Shown: piece by piece, positions 27,408 to 35,473 of the stretch
Numbering within the stretch: position 1 is the first letter of the stretch
Layout: every line of letters begins with the position of its first letter
NCBI RefSeq assembly: GCF_003149245.1
Contig: NZ_QGDL01000009.1
Span: 186,001-250,000 of the forward strand
Source of the DNA: Faecalicatena orotica
Lineage (GTDB): Bacteria > Bacillota > Clostridia > Lachnospirales > Lachnospiraceae
DNA: 64,000 nt
Direction of reading: 5' to 3'
Translations under genes and position numbers: made by a program
Notes under the pieces: model-generated
The model's input: the letters and a program-made list of their open reading frames with translations, nothing else
Told to the model about the DNA's origin: nothing
Databases searched by the model: none

Positions 27408-28691
27408 ATGGAAAAAACGAAAAAAAGTATGTATCATTGGGTGATACTGGTCTGCTGTGTGCTGACTTTAATGTTTGCTTATTCTACACGCTTTGGGCTG
27501 GCCCAATTGTTTACGACTGAAATTATTAAGGAAACTGGATTTGCCACCAGCGCGTATTTCTTATGTACAACAATTGCCAGCGTAATCTGTATCTTTACCA
27601 GCCCCATTGCCGGGAAGCTTCTGCGGGGAAAATATATGCGTCCTACTTTTCTGATCTGCTGTATCGGAACGATGGGGTTCTATTCCTGTTACGGCTTCTG
27701 CCATTCGCTCTGGCAGTTCTATCTCGTGGGTGCACTTCAAGGCTTCTTTGCAATGGGTGCCTGTACCATTCCTGTCACTGTTCTCATTACAAACTGGTTT
27801 GAAAAGAAACGCGGTCTTATGATCAGCATTGCAATGATGGGGGTCAGTATCGGAGGTACGGTTCTCAGCCCGTTTCTGGCATGGACAATCAGTTCTTATG
27901 GATGGCGGAAATCTTATTTTATTCTCGGTACAGTAAGTCTTCTTGTACTGGTTCCGATTTCCGGGTTCATTGTACGCCGTTCCCCGGAAGATCTTGGACT
28001 GCTTCCCTATGGACATGGAGAAGAGCCCGTTTCTTCCAAAAAGAAGGGGAATCCTGTCCCAGCAAATAACTGGAATGCCACTCTGCAAGAAGCGAAAAAA
28101 ACACCGATTCTCTGGATGTTTGCAATTGGTGCTTTTTTCATCTACTTTACTTCCTGTATTATCGGGCATATGAGCTACTACCTGCAGACTACCGGATTTG
28201 ATGCCGCAGCCATTGCATCTTATATCTCCCTGTACTCCACTGTTGCGATTGCTGGAAAGATCGTTCTTGGATATATTTTTGACCGCTTTGGTCCGAAAGG
28301 TGGAATTCTCTTTGGATGTGGACTTTTCTTCCTTTTCCTTCTTTCCTTTCTCATGGTACAGGGAAGCCCGCTTATGCTTTATGCAGCTGCGGTTCTGTAT
28401 GGTTTTGGGACATGTACTGCAACCATCGCTGTTCCTTTTATGACAACCAGCGTATTCGGCGCAAAGCATTACAGTGAGCTGTACGGTTTTATCTCAGCAT
28501 TCACTATGACCGGCAGTGCGGTTGGAAGTTCAGGGATCGGCCTTATTTATGATCTTACAGGCTCCTATCGGCTGGCATTAGTTATTCTGGCGATATTCAC
28601 TGCATTGACCATTGTGATTATGTTCATCTGTATAGATATGGGGAGAAAACACACTGCCGCAAAAGCAGTTCCTGCAATACAAGAAGCCTGA
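27408..28691 (+). CDS. MFS transporter, OFA-like
   Basis: 427-residue major facilitator with twelve membrane segments and a central loop around residues 195-225. Features: DRFGPKGG-type loop motif (YIFDRFGPKGGILFG), IPVTVLITNWFEKKRGLMIS and RSPEDLG before the central loop, typical of oxalate/formate-antiporter-like and monocarboxylate MFS carriers. The substrate is unknown. It has a strong AGGAGG and a palindromic operator matching that of the convergent LysR gene, so it is probably part of the LysR/amidohydrolase unit. Its codon choice is richer in TTC/CTT-type codons than the genes to its left. Confidence 0.88.
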   Translation: MEKTKKSMYHWVILVCCVLTLMFAYSTRFGLAQLFTTEIIKETGFATSAYFLCTTIASVICIFTSPIAGKLLRGKYMRPTFLICCIGTMGFYSCYGFCHSLWQFYLVGALQGFFAMGACTIPVTVLITNWFEKKRGLMISIAMMGVSIGGTVLSPFLAWTISSYGWRKSYFILGTVSLLVLVPISGFIVRRSPEDLGLLPYGHGEEPVSSKKKGNPVPANNWNATLQEAKKTPILWMFAIGAFFIYFTSCIIGHMSYYLQTTGFDAAAIASYISLYSTVAIAGKIVLGYIFDRFGPKGGILFGCGLFFLFLLSFLMVQGSPLMLYAAAVLYGFGTCTATIAVPFMTTSVFGAKHYSELYGFISAFTMTGSAVGSSGIGLIYDLTGSYRLALVILAIFTALTIVIMFICIDMGRKHTAAKAVPAIQEA

Positions 28692-28698
28692 AAAACAG

Positions 28699-28730
<32 letters not shown>

Positions 28731-28776
28731 GGATGACAGGCCTTGTTTGTTTTACAGGCGGCTGCCATCCTTTTTT
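28731..28776. terminator. Terminator hairpin between MFS and LysR genes
   Basis: GGATG-CAG-GC / GC-CTG-CATCC stem with A-rich left flank and TTTTTT right flank; it can act in both directions. The hairpin overlaps the last codons of the LysR gene. A purine tract (28690-28730) precedes it. Confidence 0.75.
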
Positions 28777-29648
28777 CCCCCTCCTGATATAAAATCCAGA
28801 AACTCCTTCTCTCTTCTTGTAAGACAGTAATTTCTGGTTGTCACATAACAAGAATTCAGATACAGTTTTTTATCCTTAAGCGGCACCAGTACTACATCAC
28901 TCTTTTCAGGAATCCTTTTAAATCCCATCATCGTGACATATTCTCCACTCATGATAGCATCGTAAAAACTGCCTCTGTCTGAAACTTCAAGTAACTGGTC
29001 ATGATCCTCCATCCCTAACAAGCTCAGAAACATCTTGGAACCAGCATCATCATAGGTCACATAAGGTTCCTTACGAAGCTCTTTTAACTCTATCTGGGCG
29101 GCACCGGCCAGTCTGTGTGTCCTTGCCACCATAGCATACATTGGCATCGGAGCAAAAAGTTCCTCCATCTGCAACCCGGATTTTTCAGCCATTTTCTTAT
29201 ATTTTTCTCTTTTCTCTTCTGCGAAAAACACGATCCCAAGCGTACTGTCCCCAGCCAATACTGCTTCCATCACTTCTTTGTTTCCCATCTCTCTAATCTT
29301 ATCCGGCAGCTTTACGTCTGAATTATTTTTAAATTTCAAAAACAGCTCCATAATGTAAACTGCATAATAGCAGGATATTTTCAGGGGCCGTTCCTCCACT
29401 GCATTTAGTTCTTTGATTTTCCTCTGTTCCTGCAAAATCAGCTTTGCACTTTTCATAAACTGCTCTCCCTGAACCGTCAATGCGATGCCGGATTTACTCC
29501 GGTGGTATATTTTATATCCCAGCTCCTCTTCCAGCCCTTTTATCATCCCACTCAAATAAGGCTGCGAAAGATAGAGTTCTCCCGCTGCCTTACTGATAGA
29601 GCCATATTTTGCTACTGCTACAGCGTATTCTAAATGGTTAAAATTCAT
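28752..29648 (-). CDS. LysR family transcriptional regulator (module A)
   Basis: 298 residues. The N-terminal winged helix-turn-helix (MNFNHLEYAVAVAKYGSISK, AAGELYLSQPYLSGMIKGLE) is followed by a LysR co-inducer domain (about 90-290). It is divergent from the broken DUF5058-like genes and the M20D amidohydrolase and convergent with the MFS gene. Similar palindromes at 27277 and 29675 suggest it controls both sides and itself. The gene arrangement resembles abgR of E. coli, a LysR gene divergent from M20D amidohydrolases. Confidence 0.92.
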   Translation of the reverse strand: MNFNHLEYAVAVAKYGSISKAAGELYLSQPYLSGMIKGLEEELGYKIYHRSKSGIALTVQGEQFMKSAKLILQEQRKIKELNAVEERPLKISCYYAVYIMELFLKFKNNSDVKLPDKIREMGNKEVMEAVLAGDSTLGIVFFAEEKREKYKKMAEKSGLQMEELFAPMPMYAMVARTHRLAGAAQIELKELRKEPYVTYDDAGSKMFLSLLGMEDHDQLLEVSDRGSFYDAIMSGEYVTMMGFKRIPEKSDVVLVPLKDKKLYLNSCYVTTRNYCLTRREKEFLDFISGGGKKDGSRL

Positions 29649-29674
29649 AGTCCTGTCCTTCTGTCTTCTTAAAT

Positions 29675-29690
29675 ATAACTAATTGCTTAT
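29675..29690. promoter_or_regulatory. Predicted LysR operator in the divergent intergenic region
   Basis: ATAACTAATTGCTTAT, 27 bases before the LysR start and about 155 before the divergent gene. It differs at two of sixteen positions from the palindrome at 27277. Confidence 0.55.
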
Positions 29691-29844
29691 ATTTATTAAA
29701 ATTTTAGAGATTACCAATTTTATACAATATATAGTATATTATTCCTATCACAATTATGCAGATTTGCTATGGTTGTAATTACTATTATTTATTATATATA
29801 AGTATTCCAGCAATTGCAAGAATGTTATTTCAAAGGAGAACCTT

Positions 29845-30326
29845 ATGAAAGATTACCTGTCACTTGCCAACTCGCCCGTCATATTCATTGTCTGTTCCAT
29901 TGTAATTCTTTATGTTTTTATCCAGTCCTTTGTCTTTATGAGACGCGCCTGGAAACGCGGAAAAGAAATCGGCATATCAGGCTGGGCCATGAAAAGTACG
30001 ATGATTGGAAGTGCACTTTTTTCCATTGTCCCAAGCATTCCGATCCTTATTATTCACGTAATGCTCATGTCTGTATTAGGCAGTTATTTTCCATGACTGC
30101 GCCTGTCTGTCATTGGCTCAAGTTCTAAAGAGCCTGGACCGCGGTATGTCCAGCTTAAGAAAACGAAGGTCCGTAATTTATTCTCTTCTGATTGACGGGG
30201 TCTTTATTGCCATGATGAGCTGGTTCTGTGCGCCCTATCTGACCTACTGGACAGAAAAGCCGGAACAGATTCTTTCTCTTACTGCCCTTGTTACAGCCGG
30301 AATCTTTGCTCTTTTCTTGAACTGGC
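29845..30326 (+). pseudogene. Broken DUF5058-like membrane protein gene (module A)
   Basis: Codes first for MKDYLSLANSPVIFIVCSIV and onward, closely matching the N-terminal 80 residues of the intact protein at 43960 (MKEYLKVANSPIFYIITF). At 30094-30096 a TGA replaces the Trp codon of the intact LPFSWARLSVIGS, and the frame continues as LRLSVIGS. About 60 codons are then missing. Homology resumes in another frame near 30125 (SLDRGMSSLRKRR; LIDGVFIAMMSWF), running to about 30325 (GIFALFLNW, matching VFALIIEWF). Nonsense mutation, frameshift and deletions make it non-functional as a full-length protein. A good ribosome site (AAAGGAG) survives. Confidence 0.8.
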
Positions 30327-30818
30327 ATGTCCTTTATTACCGGAAATATTATGAATATGAAACTTCCTGCTGCCACCAATGCATTGAGAGTCAACGATGT
30401 CGAGCGCGGCAGTGATGAAGCCGAAGTATTTACAACCCTTGCTATCGGCGCATCCTCTATAGTCACGACATTGATTCTTTTTCTTGGGATGCTGTTCCTT
30501 GGCAATCTGCTTGTTCCGATCATTACCGGGCCAGCTCTTGCACCAGCTTTCAATCATGTGACGCCTGCCCTGACCGGAGCACTGGCTGCCCCTTATTTTC
30601 TTAAGAATAAAAAACTGTCTCTGCCTACCATCATCGCTGCTGCCATGCTTTATCTTGTTCTTGGCTACAACTTTATGTTAGAAAATTACAGCTACTTTAT
30701 GCTGGGATTTATAGTAATCAGTTTCTTGTGTTATGTGGGCATGTACAAGACCGGATTTATAAAAGAAACAAAAATCAGCAATGAAGAGAGGTACCAATTA
30801 TGGAAAATCAATTATTAA
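30327..30818 (+). pseudogene. 5'-truncated partner membrane protein gene (module A)
   Basis: The 163 codons from the ATG at 30327 match the C-terminal two thirds of the intact partner at 44696: FITGNIMNMKLPAATNAL against MALTGNFTNMKIPSTIAAL, and GPALAPAFNHVTPALTGAL against NPALAPAFNNIVPALFGAL. The N-terminal 75 or so residues, including the first membrane helices, are missing, and the fragment is fused out of frame to the end of the preceding gene. No ribosome site precedes 30327. Four helices remain, so a short product is possible but unlikely to work. It overlaps the amidohydrolase start by 19 bases. Confidence 0.75.
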
Positions 30819-31978
30819 AAGAAGCACAGGAAATGCAGACTGAGTTAAGCAGATGGCGTCAGGCTCTTCACCAGATCCCAGAGCTTGGCTTGCACCTGCC
30901 CAAAACATCTGCATTTGTAACGGAAAAACTGGATGAATTCGGTATTGCTTATGAAATATACGAAGACTGCTCCTGTATCACCGCATGTATCGGCCAGGGA
31001 AAACATTGTTTTCTGCTGAGAAGTGATATGGATGCTCTCCCTATGCAGGAAGAATCCGGCATCCCCTTCCAATCTGAAAATGGATGTATGCACTCCTGCG
31101 GACATGACCTTCATACTTCGATACTCCTTGGAGCAGCCAAATTATTAAAGGCTCACGAGCAGGAACTGTCCGGGACTGTAAAACTGCTCTTTCAGTCCGG
31201 CGAAGAGACATTTAGCGGGGCGGATGCAGCTATAAAAAGAGGGATTCTTGAGACACCGAAAGTAGAAGCAGCCTTTGCCATGCATGTTGCCTCTACTCTG
31301 GAGAACAATACGATTATCTATGGTCCTCATCCTATGGCGGCAGTGTATGGTTTCCAAATCAGCCTGACCGGAAAAGGTGCCCATGGTTCCACGCCAAATC
31401 TTGGTATTGATCCAATCAACACCGGAGTCCATATTTATCTTGGCCTGCAGGAACTGATTGCCCGCGAGGCTTCCTCATCAGACGAAGCTGTGCTGACAAT
31501 CGGCAGCTTTGATGCCGGCACTGCATCAAACATTATTCCTGAACGGGCTGTTCTTAAAGGAACTTTACGTACCTTCAAGCCGGAAGTGCAAAAATATCTG
31601 ATACAGAGAATAAATGAAATTGTGGATGCTGTCTGCAAAGCATACCGAACAGATTATAAAATCGAAGTATTAAGCAATGTTCCAGCGGTTTCCTGCGATT
31701 CTGAAATGGTAAATTCCTGTCTGGAAAGCATCCGAAACCTGAGCAGCTCTATCAAAACCTATCCGCTCTATCATGTGATGGGTTCAGAGGATTTTGCATT
31801 TATCAGCGAGAAAGTCCCCTCTGCTTATTTCTGTATCGGAGCCGGAGCAGAAAATAAAAGCCAGTGGGTAGGACAGCACAATCCGAAAGTGCTATTCAAT
31901 GAAAAGTGTCTTCCTCTTGGTGCGGCAGTTTATGCAAAGACTGCTATAGACTGGCTTGCCGGACAGGCCGAAGAATAA
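30800..31978 (+). CDS. M20D family amidohydrolase (module A)
   Basis: 392-residue metallo-amidohydrolase of the M20D group (AbgB, N-acyl amino acid amidohydrolases, hippuricase). Metal and catalytic residues are present: C100 and H102 in HSCGHD, E135/E136 in QSGEE, H162 in AMHV, plus the dimerisation-domain GKGAHGSTPN and MGSEDFAF. It probably releases an amino acid from an acyl or peptidic conjugate in the cytoplasm. It starts with GAAGAGAGG upstream, inside the end of the decayed membrane gene, and is itself intact. The paralogue at 42736 shares metal-site numbering exactly. Confidence 0.92.
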   Translation: MENQLLKEAQEMQTELSRWRQALHQIPELGLHLPKTSAFVTEKLDEFGIAYEIYEDCSCITACIGQGKHCFLLRSDMDALPMQEESGIPFQSENGCMHSCGHDLHTSILLGAAKLLKAHEQELSGTVKLLFQSGEETFSGADAAIKRGILETPKVEAAFAMHVASTLENNTIIYGPHPMAAVYGFQISLTGKGAHGSTPNLGIDPINTGVHIYLGLQELIAREASSSDEAVLTIGSFDAGTASNIIPERAVLKGTLRTFKPEVQKYLIQRINEIVDAVCKAYRTDYKIEVLSNVPAVSCDSEMVNSCLESIRNLSSSIKTYPLYHVMGSEDFAFISEKVPSAYFCIGAGAENKSQWVGQHNPKVLFNEKCLPLGAAVYAKTAIDWLAGQAEE

Positions 31979-32116
31979 ATTTCTGTTTTATGCAGCCGTT
32001 AGGAGCCTGTTCTTTATAATAGAAGCTTTGTCTGATGGTTCCCTGTACGGCTGCAGATGTTTTTTTCTAATTCTGCGGGTTTGTCAAGTAAAATGTGTAA
32101 ATTTTAATTTTTTATA

Positions 32117-32145
32117 ATACCGGTGGGATCCCACCGGTATTTTTC
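32117..32145 (+). terminator. Perfect 24-base palindrome with T tail
   Basis: ATACCGGTGG GATC CCACCGGTAT-type palindrome (32117-32140) followed by TTTTTC. It is the likely terminator of the amidohydrolase unit. The very short loop is odd for a terminator, and the palindrome could also be a leftover insertion-sequence end. Confidence 0.6.
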
Positions 32146-32159
32146 TTGGTCTAAAGACC

Positions 32160-32360
32160 TGTTTCGTCAAATTCTTCATCATACCAAGCCAGAACTTCCT
32201 GCTTTCATTTGCACTAACGGTAATGCTCAGGATATCTTTATATCCCTCCACTGCCACTCCTTGACTTCGGGAAGTATCTTATCTGTAATCTCGCTGACCA
32301 TCTCTGCTGATATTTCAATGCCATAGAGGTCTTGAAGCTGGTCGTGGATATCCCTTGTTA
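32160..32360 (-). pseudogene. IS256 family transposase remnant
   Basis: On the minus strand the sequence reads TRDIHDQLQDLYGIEISAEM and ITDKILPEVKEWQ, then, after an internal deletion and frame change, KDILSITVSANESRKFWLGM. These are two conserved blocks of IS256/MutA-type transposases (TRDI-x-x-x-LxxxYGxEIS; E-x-ESxKFWLGxL). The start, most of the catalytic core and the end are missing. It overlaps the 3' end of the HipA-like fragment. The rest of 31979-32363 holds only the palindrome. Confidence 0.7.
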
Positions 32361-32363
32361 AAG

Positions 32364-33056
32364 TTACCGGGTTATTTTTGAAGAATAGTCCTGTGCAATG
32401 TCTTTATCCACATCATCTTCAGTGGAATCTGTTTGTACAGGTGTCTGTATCATAGATAGCTGCAACAGGTTTTGTATACGACGATTAACCGTTTCCACTA
32501 TGGCTTGGATTCGGCTTTCGTCTATATATTCCTTTGCCCCGTCTGCGGACAGCGTCTGCTTAATCAGGTCATCCACGTCGGCAAGGCTGTCAAAATCAAT
32601 CCAGTTAAAGTCTGATACCAGCTTGAGCTGTTCTACATGATGCTTCTTGAAGGGCTTGCATACTATATCGCGCTCTGAGCGGATTTGACCGGCGACCTTA
32701 TCGTAGCCGAGGGAGGCGCCGCTGTCATAAATCGGAGCGAAGCCATACCATTCCAAAGTTTCTGCATTGCGCAGCAGACCGAAGTTATTCAGGTGGCGGT
32801 CTTCGTTGGCAATGATATAATCTAGTACAATCATGCGGTCAAGAAAATGTACAACATTTTTTTCACCGAGCGATTCACAGCAGTTAACAAAATGTTGATA
32901 CACAGAGATGCTGTTGACTTTTTTTTGTGTCTGTATGATGCGCCACGCGGGCACAAGCTCCGTATCTTTTGTGACAAAGTCTTCGCAGATACAGTAAGGA
33001 GCACCTTGGTTCCATGTGAGCGTGTACGGCACATGAGAAATTCCGAGCCGTTCCAT
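32364..33056 (-). pseudogene. Truncated HipA-like kinase gene
   Basis: 230 codons covering the kinase C-lobe of HipA-type Ser/Thr kinases: the catalytic loop is IIANEDRHLNNFGLL (residues 81-95) and the metal motif is PIYDSGASLG (108-117). The N-terminal half, with the nucleotide-binding lobe, is absent, since intact relatives are about 300-420 residues. The apparent start at 33056 has no good ribosome site. The last few codons read into the IS256 remnant. It is probably inactive. No HipB-type antitoxin is adjacent; the neighbouring antitoxin belongs to another pair. Confidence 0.7.
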
Positions 33057-33117
33057 AATTCCGGTCGCAATTACCCCATTTTAACCCCCTTTGTCAATAA
33101 AGATATTGAATTACATC

Positions 33118-33152
33118 TTTACAATGTGGGAAAATAAAGATATAATTATATC
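33118..33152 (+). promoter_or_regulatory. Toxin-antitoxin promoter with palindromic operator
   Basis: TTTACA (33118-33123), 17 bases, TATAAT (33141-33146). The -10 box lies inside the perfect palindrome GATATAATTATATC (33139-33152), and a related GATATAA occurs just downstream. Phd/YefM-type antitoxins usually repress their own promoter at such sites. Confidence 0.65.
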
Positions 33153-33181
33153 AATAAAATGATATAAGAGGAGTGAGAGAT

Positions 33182-33448
33182 ATGATTATAAAAGCGTCAG
33201 CTGCTTTAAGAAATGATTATGCAAAGATTTCCAGTCTTGCGAAAGAATCAAAAGAGCCTATTTATATAACAAAAAACGGAGAAGGTGATATGGTTTTAAT
33301 GAGTATTGATGCTTTTGAAAAACGGGAACAGATCCTTGAACTTCGGGAACGTGTTTTGCAGGCAGAGCAGGAACGTTTAAATGGAGAAAAAACAATGAAT
33401 GTAGCAGAGGCAAGAAAAGCGCTAAGGGAACGGTTAAGTGAAATATAA
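33182..33448 (+). CDS. Phd/YefM family antitoxin
   Basis: 88-residue antitoxin. The N-terminus (MIIKASAALRNDYAKISSLA, KESKEPIYITKNGEGDMVLM) is the DNA-binding Phd/YefM fold, and the C-terminal helix (QERLNGEKTMNVAEARKALRERL) should bind and neutralise the toxin. The ATG at 33182 is chosen because AAGAGGAG lies eight bases upstream. It overlaps the toxin gene by 11 bases, the usual coupling of such pairs. Confidence 0.9.
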   Translation: MIIKASAALRNDYAKISSLAKESKEPIYITKNGEGDMVLMSIDAFEKREQILELRERVLQAEQERLNGEKTMNVAEARKALRERLSEI

Positions 33449-33743
33449 GGTTGAAATTCTCCCATCTGCCTGGGAGGATTTGAAAAGGATAGAAGATTGT
33501 TATGCGATACAGTTTGATATAGAGACTGCAATTAAGGTAAGTGACCATATCCTTGATACAATCGAACGTTTAGAGGAGTTTCCAGATTCTGGTTCAAAAA
33601 CACCAGATAAATGGCTGATTGATAAAGGGTACCGCATGGTGATCTGTAAGAAACATGTAGCAATTTATAAAGTTATCAAACAATCAGTTTTTATTTATCA
33701 TATTGCAGATACACAGATGGAATATACAAAATTGTTCTATTAG
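33438..33743 (+). CDS. RelE/ParE family toxin
   Basis: 101-residue toxin of the RelE/ParE superfamily (MKYKVEILPSAWEDLKRIED; YRMVICKKHVAIYKV). Members either cleave mRNA on the ribosome or inhibit gyrase; which applies cannot be told. It follows and overlaps its antitoxin. Confidence 0.88.
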   Translation: MKYKVEILPSAWEDLKRIEDCYAIQFDIETAIKVSDHILDTIERLEEFPDSGSKTPDKWLIDKGYRMVICKKHVAIYKVIKQSVFIYHIADTQMEYTKLFY

Positions 33744-33829
33744 TTGTGAATTACAATGCTTCGATTGCATTATCATCGCCAGTAAAGTTTTCATTCCATA
33801 CACTTTCAAAGATGTTGTTCTTTGTGAGT

Positions 33830-33895
33830 ATTTTTGATGGGGCGGCCGGCTCAGGAAAACCATACGCGCTGCTGCGTCATATACAATTTGGGTAG
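33830..33895 (+). pseudogene. P-loop-like protein fragment
   Basis: A GC-rich stretch in an AT-rich surrounding reads FDGAAGSGKPYALLRHIQFG then stop. GAAGSGK resembles a Walker A motif of phage or plasmid ATPases, but the expected Ser/Thr is Pro. The next bases, in another frame, continue as WVDTEPETARTRVVQ into the region ahead of the methyltransferase. It is a scrap of unknown origin. Confidence 0.3.
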
Positions 33896-33975
33896 ACACA
33901 GAGCCGGAAACCGCCCGGACCCGTGTTGTGCAGAGAGAGATTGCGATTTGTAAACGAAAAGAGGAATTGAACATT

Positions 33976-34731
33976 ATGAATATAGAAAACAGTATTATGG
34001 CTACAAAGCAAGGATTTGAAGATAGTTTTTCTTCGGGGGATTATTACAATAAACAGACACAAGATGGATATCATTTGAAAAATATTCTTGACTTTTTGCC
34101 ATTTAAAGCGGATATGAAAATTTTAGATTTAGGTACAGGAAGTGGCTATTTGTCTTTCCCTATTGCAAAAAAATATCCAAATATATCTATCATTGGACTG
34201 GATATTGTTGAAAAGGCATTAAAAGTCAATCGTTTTAAGGCAAAAGAAGAAAATGTCCAAAACATTAGTTTTATAACCTATGATGGTGTTAATTTTCCAT
34301 TTTCTGATAATGAATTTGACATGGTTATTTCAAGATATGCATTACATCATTTTCCAGATATACAAAAAAGTATTTCTGAGGTTAGCCGTGTTATAAAATC
34401 AGATGGCTTCTTGTTTATTTCAGACCCTGCACCTAACACCAATGATACCAGCCGATTTGTTGACGAATATATGCAGCAAAAAAAAGATGGTCATATTAAG
34501 TTTTATACAAAAGACGAGTGGATACAAATATGCGGAAAGTATAGGCTGCGATTCAGGAAATCTTTCGACAGCACAATTCGGTTCCCCAAGAAAAAAGACA
34601 CTGCCTATGGTTTTGATGAATTATTAAAGAAACATGATAAAGAGATTATTGAGAGTTATGAACTTGAAGTGGTGGGAAATGAAATATATATAACTGAACG
34701 GGTTAATAATATATTATTTTGTAAACAATAA
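33976..34731 (+). CDS. Class I SAM-dependent methyltransferase
   Basis: 251 residues with the UbiE/Methyltransf_11 pattern: motif I ILDLGTGSGYLSFP (about residues 49-62), acidic motif IIGLDIVEKAL, and SRYALHHFPDIQKSISEVSR. The substrate cannot be deduced. I start at the ATG at 33976 with AAAGAGG upstream; an in-frame GTG at 33928 would add residues derived from the upstream scrap. AT-rich codons differ from the core genes, suggesting acquisition. It lies between the toxin-antitoxin pair and a CAT-like gene. Confidence 0.85.
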   Translation: MNIENSIMATKQGFEDSFSSGDYYNKQTQDGYHLKNILDFLPFKADMKILDLGTGSGYLSFPIAKKYPNISIIGLDIVEKALKVNRFKAKEENVQNISFITYDGVNFPFSDNEFDMVISRYALHHFPDIQKSISEVSRVIKSDGFLFISDPAPNTNDTSRFVDEYMQQKKDGHIKFYTKDEWIQICGKYRLRFRKSFDSTIRFPKKKDTAYGFDELLKKHDKEIIESYELEVVGNEIYITERVNNILFCKQ

Positions 34732-34829
34732 CAAATTTCAGTCTGTAGTGGGAAATTTGAATTTGCCCACTTATGGGGTACAGCATAATTTTACTTTATT
34801 GATTTGAAAAAAACGAAAGGGTTAACATA

Positions 34830-35456
34830 ATGAGTGTAAGAGAAAAAAATCCTGAAGAAACAACAAGAGCTTCGGCATATAAGTTATGGATGAAAGCTCC
34901 GAATCCAATGGTCACATTTTTTAAGACCTACGACGTGATGCCGTTAATTAAAGCAAGCAAAAGTCGTGGCATGAAGTTTAATATGCTGCTTGATTTCTGT
35001 ATTGGTAAAGCAGCAGTGTCTGTAAAAGAATTTTATCTGCTGCCTGTGGGTGATAAGCTGATGCAGTATGATAAAATAGCTGTCAATACCATTGTTGCAA
35101 ATAAAGATGGAGAAGTCAGTTCCTGCGATATTGCATTTACGGATGACTTAGAAAAATTCAACGCTGATTATCTGCAATATACAAAAGAGGTACATGATAC
35201 CTGTACCGACCATGACCTGTCTGGTGATTATATGATTATTGGCACATCTGCGATTGTGAATGTGGAGTTAGACGGTGCTGTGGGTATGAATAGTGGTATT
35301 TTCAATAATCCATTTATTATATGGGGAAAATACCGTATTGATGGCCATAAAGCACTTTTGTCTATCTCGTTTCAGTTCCACCATACACAAATGGACGGTG
35401 CACACGCAGGTAAATTCTTAAAAAACCTGCAGGATGAAATTAAGAATATGAGGTAA
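34830..35456 (+). CDS. CatA-like O-acetyltransferase
   Basis: 208-residue protein of the chloramphenicol-acetyltransferase fold, slightly shorter than classic CAT. The catalytic histidine lies in FQFHHTQMDGAHAG (H185, with D189), equivalent to HHxxxDG. Classic CAT also has a conserved SxxPW-like region that is not evident here, so the acceptor may not be chloramphenicol. The ribosome site is AAAGGG. AT-rich; part of the accessory block. Confidence 0.8.
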   Translation: MSVREKNPEETTRASAYKLWMKAPNPMVTFFKTYDVMPLIKASKSRGMKFNMLLDFCIGKAAVSVKEFYLLPVGDKLMQYDKIAVNTIVANKDGEVSSCDIAFTDDLEKFNADYLQYTKEVHDTCTDHDLSGDYMIIGTSAIVNVELDGAVGMNSGIFNNPFIIWGKYRIDGHKALLSISFQFHHTQMDGAHAGKFLKNLQDEIKNMR

Positions 35457-35473
35457 AGGAATATCATGCAAGA

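Noticed and set aside
27561-28469. 302-codon minus-strand open frame
   Set aside because: Antisense to a clear twelve-helix MFS gene; Lys/Asn/Cys-rich without motifs.
32123-32326. Plus-strand open frame of 67 codons
   Set aside because: It is the opposite strand of the IS256 transposase remnant, whose minus-strand reading has clear family motifs.
34830-35456. Chloramphenicol resistance gene call
   Set aside because: The fold and catalytic histidine fit, but classic CAT features are incomplete; only CatA-like is supported.
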